A DNA stretch of 58,173 nt from MGIIb-O3 sp046710875 (GCA_046710875.1 JBKEHQ010000003.1:1-58173); one strand, 5' to 3'. Counted from the first letter of the stretch, positions 34,595 through 44,703 are shown. Program-made: numbers and translations. Notes: generated from the letters alone by a model not told the origin.

Positions 34595-35332
34595 TTAACG
34601 AATTAACCACCAAGGAAGCGGTGTACCCTTATTTGCTGCAATAAAATTTCCCTTGCTTGTAGCTAAATCTCTTAGTAATGTTTCTCTAAGATTGTTCATC
34701 ATTTCTTCTGCATCCATAGATTTAATTCTCATCCCATGAGAAAATAAGTCTAGGTCTAATGGCCTTCTTGGTTGATTCATAATTGCATGAGCTAATTGCC
34801 TTTCTTCATAAGAATTAGAATGATTAGAAACACTTGAAGATACTTTCTTCTTAACCTGTTGATGCATAGCAATGATTGCATCTCTTTGATCATCAATCTT
34901 TTCTAGAGCAGCATCCAACTCTCCTAGTGCTTCGATGGCCTCAGAAATTTCTAACTTCCGTTTAGTTCCCATTTTTTTAATAACATTATTAAGATTATTA
35001 GGCAACTTTTCTGATAGTTTCATGGCCCCTCCCCTAGGCATTTTCCTATGTTCTGCACGAAATAAATCTGGCCCTAAATCAAGTCTTATTGAAAATGATT
35101 GATCAACCTTATACATTTTCTTGGGAGGCCCCCCTTTTTCAGACGCAACCATTTGAGACTCAACAAAATCAGCTTTTTCTAATACCTTTAGATGTTTTAT
35201 TACTGCTTGCTGACTAACATTAATTAATTCAGAAATTTGTAATGGGTAATGAGGTTCCTTGACCAGCAATTTTAAAATTTGCCTCCTTATTGAATTCTCT
35301 AATATGGATAAAGCCTCATCAAAACCCACCAT
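34595..35332 (-). CDS. ArsR-type winged-helix transcriptional regulator
   Basis: This is a DNA-binding regulator of 245 residues. The N-terminal 80 residues form a winged helix: ENSIRRQILKLLVKEPHYPLQISELINVSQQAVIKHLKVLEKADFVE, followed by a basic wing. The C-terminal 150 residues are helical with a coiled-coil character, probably a dimerisation or sensing part. The gene is tail-to-tail with the giant surface protein, with only 4 bp between stops. It is therefore not co-transcribed with it, but regulation is possible. No ligand residues such as ArsR cysteines are visible. Confidence 0.85.
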   Translation of the reverse strand: MVGFDEALSILENSIRRQILKLLVKEPHYPLQISELINVSQQAVIKHLKVLEKADFVESQMVASEKGGPPKKMYKVDQSFSIRLDLGPDLFRAEHRKMPRGGAMKLSEKLPNNLNNVIKKMGTKRKLEISEAIEALGELDAALEKIDDQRDAIIAMHQQVKKKVSSSVSNHSNSYEERQLAHAIMNQPRRPLDLDLFSHGMRIKSMDAEEMMNNLRETLLRDLATSKGNFIAANKGTPLPWWLIR

Positions 35333-35384
35333 GAACTAACCAACCCGAGGTTGGGTAGCCGAACCTATTCTAAAAACCCAAGCA

Positions 35385-36170
35385 TTATTTATCATTATCC
35401 CATTCTTCCCAATAAGTATCATTTTTTAATTTTTTATTTTCTTCTTTAGCTTCTGAAGTATCGTCAAAATATTTCAAATTAACCTTATCTTTTGTACTAT
35501 TTATTAAACTGGCATTATTCTTTTCAATGAATGGCTCGGGAACCTTTTCTTCATTTGTAATAATTCTAATTTCACTTTCCCTATCTCCAAATTCAGTACC
35601 ACTTTGATTACCTATTATAAGATCAATATTCTTCTTTTCTTTTCTCCATCCGATAATTCCCAGGAATAATGCAATAAATCCAATTGGAATTCCCATACAA
35701 CAACTAAGACTTACCAATAAAACATAACTTTCATTAAAAATTTCAAATTGATTAGCTGTTTCATCTACAAACCAAAGTGTATTATTCCCTTCGTTGAACA
35801 AAATATAATCCCCTTCATTTGATATTTCAAAAACTCTCACTGTCATGTAAACAGTATTATCTACCCCAGTTCTCGGTAAATCTAGCCAGTTGGCACTCCG
35901 ACCTTCATATTCATCTCCAGAGTTATTAATTAATTTCAAAGATGCATCGGAGGTCCCATCGTCAATCCGAAGAGCTACATATATCTTAGTAGAATCTAAA
36001 TAAATTGATTCACTACTTTCAGGAGATAATTTAGCTAAATTAGTCACATCAGGATCATAAAATTCAAAATCTTCATTATCAATAAATGCTATTCCAATTG
36101 CCCCTGCTAAAAGTAATAAGAATGATCCTACCATCATCCACTTTGCTACGGTCATTATTGTATTACTCAT
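35385..36170 (-). CDS. two-pass membrane protein with an extracytoplasmic domain, unknown
   Basis: This 261-residue protein has a hydrophobic helix at about 8-29 (KWMMVGSFLLLLAGAIGIAFI), then an acidic beta-rich region of about 110 residues. A second helix at about 148-168 (SYVLLVSLSCCMGIPIGFIALFLGIIGW) leads into a basic stretch and a long charged C-terminal tail. The middle part probably lies outside the membrane and the tail inside. Spacing to top6A is 27 bp on the same strand, so it may be the last gene of a top6B-top6A-membrane protein operon. No family is recognised. Confidence 0.65.
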   Translation of the reverse strand: MSNTIMTVAKWMMVGSFLLLLAGAIGIAFIDNEDFEFYDPDVTNLAKLSPESSESIYLDSTKIYVALRIDDGTSDASLKLINNSGDEYEGRSANWLDLPRTGVDNTVYMTVRVFEISNEGDYILFNEGNNTLWFVDETANQFEIFNESYVLLVSLSCCMGIPIGFIALFLGIIGWRKEKKNIDLIIGNQSGTEFGDRESEIRIITNEEKVPEPFIEKNNASLINSTKDKVNLKYFDDTSEAKEENKKLKNDTYWEEWDNDK

Positions 36171-36197
36171 AGTATCACCACATATTATAATATTTAA

Positions 36198-37304
36198 TTA
36201 ATAATTGAAACCAAGTGCACCTAATTTCTCAGGTAAATATGTATCAGTAACGAAATCTAAACCATATTTCGCTAATGATTGCTGTTCCGCTTTTTTCCCA
36301 ATTTCTTGCATTAAATTGATTTGTTCTTTCCACCAACCCGTAGCAAATCTAGGATCACTTAACTCCGATTGAAGAGCCCCCAAATCTGATTTTGTCAAAT
36401 CATCAGATGGTAAATCATAAGCTAAAATGTCATCAGCAGTGATTCCTAAATATGTAGCCTCACTTGTTGCAAGATATTCAGAAATATGCGCAGTCTTTAT
36501 TGCTCCATAGGCGATACTTGCAAAAATTCTAAACGACCATGGGTCACAATCAGCAAATACTAAAATAGGCTTATTCCACTCATCACTCATTCTTTTCATA
36601 ATTCTTCTTGTAGACCTAGCAGGTTGCCCCTTCAAATGTATTAACGCACATCTCGCCTCTTCATCAAATCCATTTTCAACCAGCCTGTCAAACATCCCAC
36701 CTGTCTCTACAGCCATTACAAAATCAATATCTTGATCCACTAATTTTAACTTTTCCGCCTCAACATTGTATGGAACTCCATATCCAGAATCTCCTACATC
36801 ATCCCTACAATTTATTCGCATCCATTCACCTTTTCGATTTTTTTCTTCAAATGTTACGTTCCCAATTATTCTAGCACCATCTTCCTCTGGTCTAAGTTTA
36901 AAATCCTCTCTAATACATTTTGTAACAATTTCTAAATCTTCTGCTAAGTTATTACTTTCATTTTGTGTACCAAACTTACCATTACCCCATCCTTCCGAAA
37001 TATAGTACATTTCTCTTAATGTTGATGATTTACCACTATTTATCATTTGTTCTATAAATTCTGTTATGTGTAATGAGCGCAACAACACTCGTGCTGATCC
37101 TAATGAAGTAGCATCTCTCGTACTTTTGTTCTTACCATATTTATACACCTGTAACTTTTTATCAAAAGTAATATTAGTTTTAGTTCTAACCGGCAAAGTC
37201 ATTGCAGGAGGTTTTCCCTTCATCATTTTATCATGCATTTCTGCGGCAACAGTATGTAATGCATGAATAACCTCTTCCTTACTTTTTGCTTTTCTTATTG
37301 TCAT
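36198..37304 (-). CDS. top6A: DNA topoisomerase VI subunit A (Spo11 homologue)
   Basis: Topo VI subunit A makes the staggered double-strand break and reseals it. The 368-residue protein has the winged-helix segment with REMYYISEGW at 98-107 (second tyrosine Y101 aligned with the catalytic Tyr of Spo11), and Toprim acidic motifs VETGGMF and FADCDPW. The ATG at 37304 overlaps the top6B stop in a TAATG junction; a longer open frame of five codons lies inside top6B. Thermoplasmatales lack this enzyme, so its presence argues against that order. Confidence 0.94.
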   Translation of the reverse strand: MTIRKAKSKEEVIHALHTVAAEMHDKMMKGKPPAMTLPVRTKTNITFDKKLQVYKYGKNKSTRDATSLGSARVLLRSLHITEFIEQMINSGKSSTLREMYYISEGWGNGKFGTQNESNNLAEDLEIVTKCIREDFKLRPEEDGARIIGNVTFEEKNRKGEWMRINCRDDVGDSGYGVPYNVEAEKLKLVDQDIDFVMAVETGGMFDRLVENGFDEEARCALIHLKGQPARSTRRIMKRMSDEWNKPILVFADCDPWSFRIFASIAYGAIKTAHISEYLATSEATYLGITADDILAYDLPSDDLTKSDLGALQSELSDPRFATGWWKEQINLMQEIGKKAEQQSLAKYGLDFVTDTYLPEKLGALGFNY

Positions 37305-39379
37305 TATTCTGCCTCCCATTCAGATAAAGAAAGTTGCCCAATATTGGATGATGATTGCATAGCATGTAGTTCCTCAACCTCATTTATTTCGGCTCTATCT
37401 ATCAATTGTTCTAAATTACCTGCATCATTTAATATTTCCTTTTCCGCCGCATCTAATGCTTCGGATTTACGTATTTCATTTAATAAAGTCTCATCTATTT
37501 TCGATGCTCCAATAATATCTCCATTACCTCGAAAGAAAACATCAGTATCAGTCCATTCACCTTTAGCAAGTCCATTTACTCCAAATTTAATAGTTGTACA
37601 TGTTCCAGGGTTTAATGCATCTAACCTCCATGCCCATATTCCTCGAGCTTCTTTTCTTCCGCCTCTTTCATTATCTACCATACTAATTGTATTATTTTCT
37701 GGCCACTTGACTAAGATTGTGTATGCTCTTGCCCTTGCAGTATAATTGTATATTTTTATAGAGCACGTACCAATTTTTCTTTCTTTATCCCAGCCCAATT
37801 CCTCTTCACAAAATACCGCATTCATAATTTGTGTTATGACTGGCGCTAAATCTGGTTCACTTCTTGACAAAATTTCAGAACTTTTCTTTGATATCTCAGG
37901 TAATATTATGTTTACTAATTCAAACTTCTCTTGCGCTTTTTTCCGTTGCGAACTCTTCTTTAGATGATTCTTTAAACCTCTTCCAACTTCTAACAACCCT
38001 TTCCTAATCTCTTCAAAAACTTCTTCATTTTCTGCTACTGCTTCCTTAGCTTCACTTGTGAACTGAACATTTGTAGATGCCAAATGTATCAATAATGCAG
38101 CAGGTCCTTTTGGGACACCTCTTCCTGCAGGATGATCCAAACCATATCTTTTCCAATCTATTGATTCAAGGGCTTTAGTTAGAAGACAACCCCCCTGTTG
38201 ATACATTAGTGGAACCCTATTTGCAAATCTTAAAACTTCTATCGGACCTTCCGAACTTAAATCTCCTCCAAATACTAAGCCAACTTCAATTTGGAAAGGA
38301 TTACCTTGGCTGACAGTTGGATTTCTCGTTACCGTCGATGCAAATCTAGAATCAATAGCTTTAGATAAACCCTTCTTAATCAGTAGATCATCGATGGGAG
38401 ATAGGCAATCCATTGGCGGCGAAAGTAACTTAACTTGCTTGAATGCAGCTAATATCTCTTGCGCATCTTCTGACTTTATTCTTCTAGGCCCTCTACTCTC
38501 ATCAATCTTAGCTTTTATTAAAATATCTCTTGCAGCTCGCATACTTACTCCAGAAAAATTATGTCGTAAAAAAGAAGTCATTTTTCGTTCATCGGACTCT
38601 CGCAACATCCTTTGCAAAGTCCCTAAATGAATTCCATGTGGATGTGGCTTAATTTCTGATACGACTCTGGGTAATCTTTCAGTAGTTCTAGGCCATGCAC
38701 CCTCGTCGATAATATTTCCTTCCATATCTCTTACAATTAATGAAATACTAGCGTGAGGATTAACTATTGAAGTCATCCTAAGGTATTGATGAACAGATTG
38801 CTTTCCTTTCTGGTATTTGCCCTTCATTACCGTTTTAATTCGTAAGCCCTGCTCTACATCTTGTCCATTTCGCTCATCTATCCAAACATCTCTCTTTTCT
38901 CCAGTTTTCAATGCCCTATTCTTTCTTGTATCTAGGCCCAACTCAACAAATACAGCAGAACTTTCATTTTTTATTTTTGAAATTACATTTGTTTTAGCAC
39001 CAGTTGTCAATTGACTATACATCACCACTCCTGTAATTCCAATCCCTTGTTGCCCTCTAGTTTGTCGAATAGCATGAAACCGTGAACCAAGCAAGAATTT
39101 TCCAAATACATCTTCAATAGCATCTCTGGGTATTCCAGGGCCATTATCCTGAGTGATAAATTCAATCTTATCATTTTTTTGCCGATTTAATTCAACATGA
39201 ATCGTTGGTAGTATTCTAGCCTCTTCGCAAGCATCTAAAGAATTATCTACGGATTCCTTAACTGCAGTTATGATTGATCTTTGAAGAGAATCAAATCCAA
39301 GAAAATGTTTATTCTTTTCAAAAAATTCACTCACAGCAATTTGTTTTTGTTTACTTGAAATTTCTTCTGCATTACTCAT
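37304..39379 (-). CDS. top6B: DNA topoisomerase VI subunit B (ATPase)
   Basis: This GHKL-family ATPase subunit drives strand passage with Top6A. The 691-residue protein shows ESVDNSLDACEEA (N box) near 45, TQDNGPGIP (G1) near 75-83, and GQQGIG near 110-115 (G2). Transducer-domain elements follow in the middle, and the C-terminal region extends as in many euryarchaeal Top6B. The start at 39379 is set by GGAGGAA on the minus strand, 5 nt upstream. top6B and top6A are overlapped and co-transcribed. Confidence 0.94.
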   Translation of the reverse strand: MSNAEEISSKQKQIAVSEFFEKNKHFLGFDSLQRSIITAVKESVDNSLDACEEARILPTIHVELNRQKNDKIEFITQDNGPGIPRDAIEDVFGKFLLGSRFHAIRQTRGQQGIGITGVVMYSQLTTGAKTNVISKIKNESSAVFVELGLDTRKNRALKTGEKRDVWIDERNGQDVEQGLRIKTVMKGKYQKGKQSVHQYLRMTSIVNPHASISLIVRDMEGNIIDEGAWPRTTERLPRVVSEIKPHPHGIHLGTLQRMLRESDERKMTSFLRHNFSGVSMRAARDILIKAKIDESRGPRRIKSEDAQEILAAFKQVKLLSPPMDCLSPIDDLLIKKGLSKAIDSRFASTVTRNPTVSQGNPFQIEVGLVFGGDLSSEGPIEVLRFANRVPLMYQQGGCLLTKALESIDWKRYGLDHPAGRGVPKGPAALLIHLASTNVQFTSEAKEAVAENEEVFEEIRKGLLEVGRGLKNHLKKSSQRKKAQEKFELVNIILPEISKKSSEILSRSEPDLAPVITQIMNAVFCEEELGWDKERKIGTCSIKIYNYTARARAYTILVKWPENNTISMVDNERGGRKEARGIWAWRLDALNPGTCTTIKFGVNGLAKGEWTDTDVFFRGNGDIIGASKIDETLLNEIRKSEALDAAEKEILNDAGNLEQLIDRAEINEVEELHAMQSSSNIGQLSLSEWEAE

Positions 39380-39384
39380 AGCTG

Positions 39385-39391
39385 TTCCTCC
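39385..39391 (-). promoter_or_regulatory. Shine-Dalgarno site for top6B
   Basis: On the minus strand GGAGGAA lies 5 nt before the ATG at 39379. It decides this start against the upstream in-frame TTG at 39406. Confidence 0.6.
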
Positions 39392-39527
39392 ATCAGGTCC
39401 TCCCAATACCCTATTGGCACGGGGCCTGCTTATGGTTATGCCATTCGGAATGCAGACCGTCCTTAACTATGTGTAGAAATAATATAGAAATAGTGCGATA
39501 AAGATACTATTAATGATATACCATTAT

Positions 39528-41525
39528 TCAGACTTTATTGAAAATTCCAGGTTCCCAAGCAGAAATCTTCCCTATAAATGCACTAGTCATAACCGTTAAT
39601 GGGCTAGCAAGATATAATTTTCCAGGACCCGAACGACCCTGAAAATTCCTATTTATGGCTGAAACTGTAACCTGTGAAGAATCATTGCTGACGCCCGGGC
39701 CTGCACCAATACATGCACCACATCCAGGATCAATAACTTTAATTCCAGCCTTTTCAAATAGATCTGTCCATCCATTTCTGATTGACAACTCCTTTACCGC
39801 TTTTGATCCAAATTGAATATAACACTCTACTCTCTCATTAATTTTAAGTCCAGCATCCAACGCTGCTTTGGTAACCATAGCATAATATGCAAAATCATCT
39901 TCTTTTCCTGCAGTACATGATCCAGCATATGCAATATCTATACTTACATCACCAATTTCATGTACAAAAGCTCCATTTGTAGGGTCAGAAGGTATCCCCA
40001 TATCAGGATCACCGGGGTGTGCTACCATTGGTAATATGTTTGATAAATCAATTATGTGGATACCTCCATCATAAACTGCACCTGGATCGGGCATTACAAA
40101 TCCATCTAGAATTTTTTCTGCAGTAAGATCGACCCTCCTTTCCAATAACCAATCTACTGTTAAAGAATCAGGCTCACATATACCTGTTTTGGCACTACAT
40201 TCAGTAGCCATATTACACAGGGTCGCTCGCTCATCCATTGATAGACTAACAAGACCAGGTCCACCAAATTCCATGCTCCTATCTAACGTTTCTGATTTGG
40301 CTGCATAATTAAGTAAAATATGTAAAATTACATCCTTTGCAGTACAACCATGATTCAAATTACCTATTAATTCGAATCTTATACTTTCGGGGACCTTTAC
40401 AAATGCAAATTGATTATGCACTAGATTTGCATATTCAGTAGAACCAACTCCATATGTTAGTGCATTAGAGGCACCTCCCATACACGTGTGCGAATCTGTC
40501 GCCTGAATAAAATCACCAACATCAATAAATTCTTCACGAGCAATTTGGTGACAAATACCTGGACTTACTCCATTTACAGCAGAATAATCTCTAACTCCAG
40601 TATGTTTTTGAAAAGCATTTTGCAATCTTCTCAAAGTTTCAATTTTTTCAGTATGAGGACTAAATTTTGGAACTCCAGTTGCATATAATAAATGGTCTTC
40701 AAATACAGCAAATTTTATTGGGTTTGGTAATGAATATCCATTTCCATATTCTTGTTGTAAAAATGTATGTACTTGTGCTGTAGTAAATTCATGAGAATAT
40801 CCTCCATCAACTTTTGCTAGAACTGCATCTCCAGGCTTTACATAATTTTCTTTGAGTGTTGTTAGTAGTTTATTTGCAATTATTTTCTCAGCCATTGTCA
40901 TAGGGCGTTTTTTGGTATGCGAAATTGGCAGTTTAATATCTCCATTTTTTAATTTTTTAGCAAAAGAAAATATTCCTCCATTTTCAATTATTAGTTTTGT
41001 AACTGGATCATAATTAGAGGTGAATTCAGATAAAGGAATCACTTCTCCATTTTGCATTCTCTCTAGCATGGAATACGTTCCCATCAATTGACCCAAATTT
41101 ATATTATTTCTCTCATGAATTGGTGCAAAAGAAGCAGCAATAATTATTCTAATTCCAGACCATCTTTCACATTGAGGTGCGGTTTCCCTACTTGATCCCG
41201 TACCTTTCCTATGTCCTGATACTATAACTTCAAAATTTCCATTTATTAAAGCATCCTTTTCAAAAACGCGTCTACCATTATGCATTAATCCTGCATAGGC
41301 ATTTTCTGCAATTTTAGCAGGATCATGATCAAAACAGACCCATGCAGGAGTCATCACATCAGTATTTATATCATCTAGCAAATCCTCTATTGTCAAATCC
41401 TCCATTCTTAAATTAAGACCTTCATAAAGTTGTTTCGAAATTAATTCTAAGTCTTTTGTTAAAAATAGAATTCTTTTGCCATCAGTAAGTTCAATATTGT
41501 TTGGCGGCCAACTATTTTCAGTCAT
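39528..41525 (-). CDS. aconitase-family hydro-lyase with the swivel (small) domain first
   Basis: This 665-residue protein is a [4Fe-4S] dehydratase of the aconitase/isopropylmalate-isomerase family. The swivel domain comes first (about 60-190): NFEVIVSGHRKGTGSSRETAPQ with GSSRE at 110-114 and ASFAPIHERNNINLG. The iron-sulfur catalytic domain follows: ATDSHTCMGGAS, GSTEYANLVHNQFAFV, cluster cysteines at about 537 (AGSCTAGKEDD), 602 and 605 (PGCGACIGAGP), and the active-site INRNFQGRSGPG. Aconitase A has the order reversed; this order is found in AcnB without the HEAT domain. It may be aconitase, homoaconitase or 3-isopropylmalate dehydratase. icd lies 11 kb away. Confidence 0.82.
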   Translation of the reverse strand: MTENSWPPNNIELTDGKRILFLTKDLELISKQLYEGLNLRMEDLTIEDLLDDINTDVMTPAWVCFDHDPAKIAENAYAGLMHNGRRVFEKDALINGNFEVIVSGHRKGTGSSRETAPQCERWSGIRIIIAASFAPIHERNNINLGQLMGTYSMLERMQNGEVIPLSEFTSNYDPVTKLIIENGGIFSFAKKLKNGDIKLPISHTKKRPMTMAEKIIANKLLTTLKENYVKPGDAVLAKVDGGYSHEFTTAQVHTFLQQEYGNGYSLPNPIKFAVFEDHLLYATGVPKFSPHTEKIETLRRLQNAFQKHTGVRDYSAVNGVSPGICHQIAREEFIDVGDFIQATDSHTCMGGASNALTYGVGSTEYANLVHNQFAFVKVPESIRFELIGNLNHGCTAKDVILHILLNYAAKSETLDRSMEFGGPGLVSLSMDERATLCNMATECSAKTGICEPDSLTVDWLLERRVDLTAEKILDGFVMPDPGAVYDGGIHIIDLSNILPMVAHPGDPDMGIPSDPTNGAFVHEIGDVSIDIAYAGSCTAGKEDDFAYYAMVTKAALDAGLKINERVECYIQFGSKAVKELSIRNGWTDLFEKAGIKVIDPGCGACIGAGPGVSNDSSQVTVSAINRNFQGRSGPGKLYLASPLTVMTSAFIGKISAWEPGIFNKV

Positions 41526-41699
41526 TCACATCCCTCCTCCATCTATGGCACGGTCCGGCCCTATATCACAATTTTTGAAAATAATTTTTACATTTTGAAA
41601 TTTCTTTAATGTATAAATGTATGATATTTTAACTATCAGGCTTAAATAAGATGGGCTTTCGCACTATTTTACCTTTACTTAGAAAGGTGGATTGATATC

Positions 41700-42626
41700 A
41701 TGGTAAACGACCTCATTGAAGATACAGTAAAATGCACTGAATGCGCAAGTAGAAATCTAATAAAAGATGAAACTAGGGGTGAAATAGTATGCCAAGATTG
41801 TGGCCTTGTATTAGAAGACAATGTAATTGATCAAGGGGCAGAATGGAGAGTATTTAGTCCAGAACAAGGCGATCAAAGGGCCCGTACTGGAGCACCCATG
41901 ACTGTTATGCTTCATGATAAGGGACTTTCAACGGACATAGATTGGCAAAATAAGGATTATTCAGGAAAATCAATTTCTAGCAGATATAGAAGTCAATTTT
42001 ACCGAATGAGAAAATGGCAAAAAAGATCACGTGTTAGCAACGCTACAGAGAGAAATTTAGCTATGGCACTGGCGGAATTAGATAGGATGGCTAGCAGATT
42101 AGATTTGCCCAAGTCAATAAGAGAAGCTGCAGCTGTTAATTATAAAAAAGCCGTAGAAGCTAGATTAATTCGTGGACGGTCAATCGAAGGAGTAGCCGCT
42201 GCAAGTTTGTATGCCGCATGTCGACAATGTGCTAATCCTAGAACGTTGGATGAAATTGGTGAAGCTAGTCGTACAGGAAGAAAAGAGATAGGACGTACCT
42301 ACAGATTTATGGTTAGAGAACTTAAAATGAAAATACCACCTACTAAACCAGAAGATTACATCCCTCGGTTTTGTTCAGGATTAGATCTAGATGCAGAGGT
42401 CCAGGCGAAAGCATACGAATTAATTGCAGCAGCTCAAGAAAGAGAATTGACAAGTGGGCGAGGCCCAACTGGAATTGCTGCCTCAATTATTTATATTGCT
42501 AGCGTTCTTTGCGGAAAACGTAGAACCCAAAGAGAAGTAGCAGAAGTTGCAGGCGTTACTGAAGTTACAATCAGAAATCGATACAAAGAATTAATCCAAA
42601 ATCTAAATATTGAACTTGAAATATAA
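41700..42626 (+). CDS. tfb: transcription initiation factor TFB (TFIIB)
   Basis: TFB recruits RNA polymerase to TBP-bound promoters. The 308-residue protein has an N-terminal zinc ribbon (C12-x2-C15 ... C31-x2-C34), the B-reader/linker with EWRVFSPEQGD, and two cyclin-like repeats (KSIREAAAVNYKKAVEARLIRGRS and GRGPTGIAASIIYIASVL). The C-terminal helix-turn-helix (EVAEVAGVTEVTIRNRYKEL) contacts the BRE. It is divergent from the aconitase-family gene. The next gene starts 12 nt after its stop. The archaeal assignment is firm. Confidence 0.96.
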   Translation: MVNDLIEDTVKCTECASRNLIKDETRGEIVCQDCGLVLEDNVIDQGAEWRVFSPEQGDQRARTGAPMTVMLHDKGLSTDIDWQNKDYSGKSISSRYRSQFYRMRKWQKRSRVSNATERNLAMALAELDRMASRLDLPKSIREAAAVNYKKAVEARLIRGRSIEGVAAASLYAACRQCANPRTLDEIGEASRTGRKEIGRTYRFMVRELKMKIPPTKPEDYIPRFCSGLDLDAEVQAKAYELIAAAQERELTSGRGPTGIAASIIYIASVLCGKRRTQREVAEVAGVTEVTIRNRYKELIQNLNIELEI

Positions 42627-42638
42627 TTGGTGTATCTA

Positions 42639-43985
42639 ATGGTTCGCCGCGATGCCGAACCTTTAATTTGGGAAAATTGCTCAAAAATTTTAGAAAGATA
42701 CGTTAAAGATTCGTATAATCAAGGTCCTTTGCCGCAACCTCCTCTCGAATCTCCAGATTTCCCTAGTTCACCTCCTAAAAGTTTAGATGCATTACTGTCC
42801 CAAACATCCGGCCTCTTTTCAATAGATAAAGCTGGATTCAAAGCAAAACTGTCAGAGATAATTTATAGTATAGAGCCAAATTATGTAAAAAGGCATATTG
42901 ATCCTGAATCTGAAAGAGAAAAATGGGCAATCAAAAATTTAGAAATAATATCAAAAAGAATTATAATTTTACAAATAAGGGATTGGCTCTCAACTGCATT
43001 GGATGACACAGCACCTGATACCGATAGATGGTATTTTGCAATTGCTACTATGATTGGGATGTGTTTTGAAGCATCTGAATTATGTAGAGAATATTGTTTT
43101 ACCTTTATCGTATCTATAGCAATGGCCCAATCTCCACTCTATCGAAGTAAATCTATCTCTTCTGGCCCACATCATATGGAGTGGGATTCATCTGTAGCAG
43201 AAGTGTTTGAAGAAAATATTCCTCATCAATCAGGACTAGTAGCCGTAAATCTCATACTTGATTACATATCTTCTTCATCAAACTCATCACATTCATTACT
43301 TCCATACTGGATCGAGAGTCTGTCCTCCTATCGTATTTTAACTCCATATTTGAATTTATTTTCGAGAATTAAATTAAATCTCAAAACTTCTGAAAAAGAA
43401 GAATCCGAAGCATTGATCAACGCAACAGTCAATTTAATACCAGATTACCACGAACAGTCAAAAGAGATATTAATTTCTGCAGTTGAGATGAATAATAAAG
43501 AAATAAGAAAAACTTTGTCAACCTCCCTTTCAAAATTATACTCTTATGATTCAAAATTAACATTATATTTACTTGACATATTACTATTTGATTCTGATGA
43601 AAACATATCAACATTGGCTACATCGACATTAGGTTTCATAATTAGAGTGGACACTAATGAGTTTTTACGAAGGGCACCAAAAGTTATTGATAATGGTAAT
43701 CAAAAAGCCATTCAGGTTCTTATTCACTCTAGTATAAGAGAATATTTAAATTTTGATATAATGGACAAAAGTAATTTAATGCCGAAACTATGGATTTTAA
43801 GTAATCTTACAAATAGATCGAAACTTGTAAGTTTTATTATGGAAATACATTCAGCAAACCCATCTTCCTTTTTACGTATTGCTAAAAACATTTTTGAAGA
43901 AGATCAAAAATCTTTTTTAGAATTTTACAATTGGATTGGGAAAAGAAATTCAAAGATTCAAGAATCATTAAATCAAATAAAATAA
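42639..43985 (+). CDS. large helical-repeat-like protein, unknown
   Basis: This 448-residue soluble protein starts at ATG 42639 (a TTG at 42627 directly abuts the tfb stop). The N-terminal 70 residues are proline-rich (GPLPQPPLESPDFPSSPPKS). The remainder alternates amphipathic helices with a spacing suggestive of HEAT/ARM-like repeats (for example ISAVEMNNKEIRKTLSTSL, then LYLLDILLFDSDENISTLAT, then LRRAPKVIDNGNQKAIQVLI). No catalytic motif or membrane helix is visible. It probably shares the tfb transcript. Function is unknown; the repeat call is tentative. Confidence 0.6.
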   Translation: MVRRDAEPLIWENCSKILERYVKDSYNQGPLPQPPLESPDFPSSPPKSLDALLSQTSGLFSIDKAGFKAKLSEIIYSIEPNYVKRHIDPESEREKWAIKNLEIISKRIIILQIRDWLSTALDDTAPDTDRWYFAIATMIGMCFEASELCREYCFTFIVSIAMAQSPLYRSKSISSGPHHMEWDSSVAEVFEENIPHQSGLVAVNLILDYISSSSNSSHSLLPYWIESLSSYRILTPYLNLFSRIKLNLKTSEKEESEALINATVNLIPDYHEQSKEILISAVEMNNKEIRKTLSTSLSKLYSYDSKLTLYLLDILLFDSDENISTLATSTLGFIIRVDTNEFLRRAPKVIDNGNQKAIQVLIHSSIREYLNFDIMDKSNLMPKLWILSNLTNRSKLVSFIMEIHSANPSSFLRIAKNIFEEDQKSFLEFYNWIGKRNSKIQESLNQIK

Positions 43986-43986
43986 G

Positions 43987-44694
43987 GTGATTATAATATC
44001 AGCCGATAACAATAACTTTCTAGATATTAAAAGAACCGCAGAAATTGCTCAGATAAATGGAGACCCACTTTCTTGGTTTGAAACAATTTATTCAGATGCA
44101 AACGGTAAAATTGAAGGCATCCCATGGGCTAACTTAATTCCGAATCCAAATTTATTATCCTGGATTAATGCCCAAGGTGATAACTATTTTAAAAATAAAA
44201 AGGCATTGATTATTGGCTGTGGCCTTGGAGATGATGCAATTGCTTTATCTAAATTAGGAATGGATGTTTACGCATTTGATATATCCGAAACTTGTATAAA
44301 ATGGTGCCAAAAGAGATTTCCTAATTCAGATGTTCGCTGGTTTGTATATAATTTATTAGAATTGCCCAATTCTTGGAAAAATAATTTTGATTTAGTTGTT
44401 GAAGTACATATTTTACAAGCGGTCCATTCAAAAATACGCAATAAACTTGCTAAGACCTTATCTCCATTGGTAAGACAGGATGGTAATCTAATTTGTATTG
44501 GCAAAAAAAGACCTGAGAATGATAATGTCCCGAATCCATCTGGACCTCCATGGCCATTAAAGAAGTCATGGCTCATAGGCCAAATAAAAGATTTAAATCT
44601 CATAGGATATCAAATAATTGATGATACAAATTCTAGTACAATTATTAATATGGAGAATCAAAGATATATTGCTATTTTTAAAAAAGGTAAATAA
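43987..44694 (+). CDS. class I SAM-dependent methyltransferase, small-molecule type
   Basis: This 235-residue protein has motif I ALIIGCGLGDDAIAL near 77-91, VYAFDIS at strand 2, and a post-motif FDLVVEVHILQAV. Late features (NPSGPPWPLKKSWLI) resemble the thiopurine/tellurite-type methyltransferase subgroup. It begins with a GTG one base after the upstream stop, so it is translated in the same operon as the helical-repeat protein and tfb. The acceptor is unknown. Confidence 0.8.
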   Translation: MIIISADNNNFLDIKRTAEIAQINGDPLSWFETIYSDANGKIEGIPWANLIPNPNLLSWINAQGDNYFKNKKALIIGCGLGDDAIALSKLGMDVYAFDISETCIKWCQKRFPNSDVRWFVYNLLELPNSWKNNFDLVVEVHILQAVHSKIRNKLAKTLSPLVRQDGNLICIGKKRPENDNVPNPSGPPWPLKKSWLIGQIKDLNLIGYQIIDDTNSSTIINMENQRYIAIFKKGK

Positions 44695-44703
44695 TTTTTG
44701 ATA

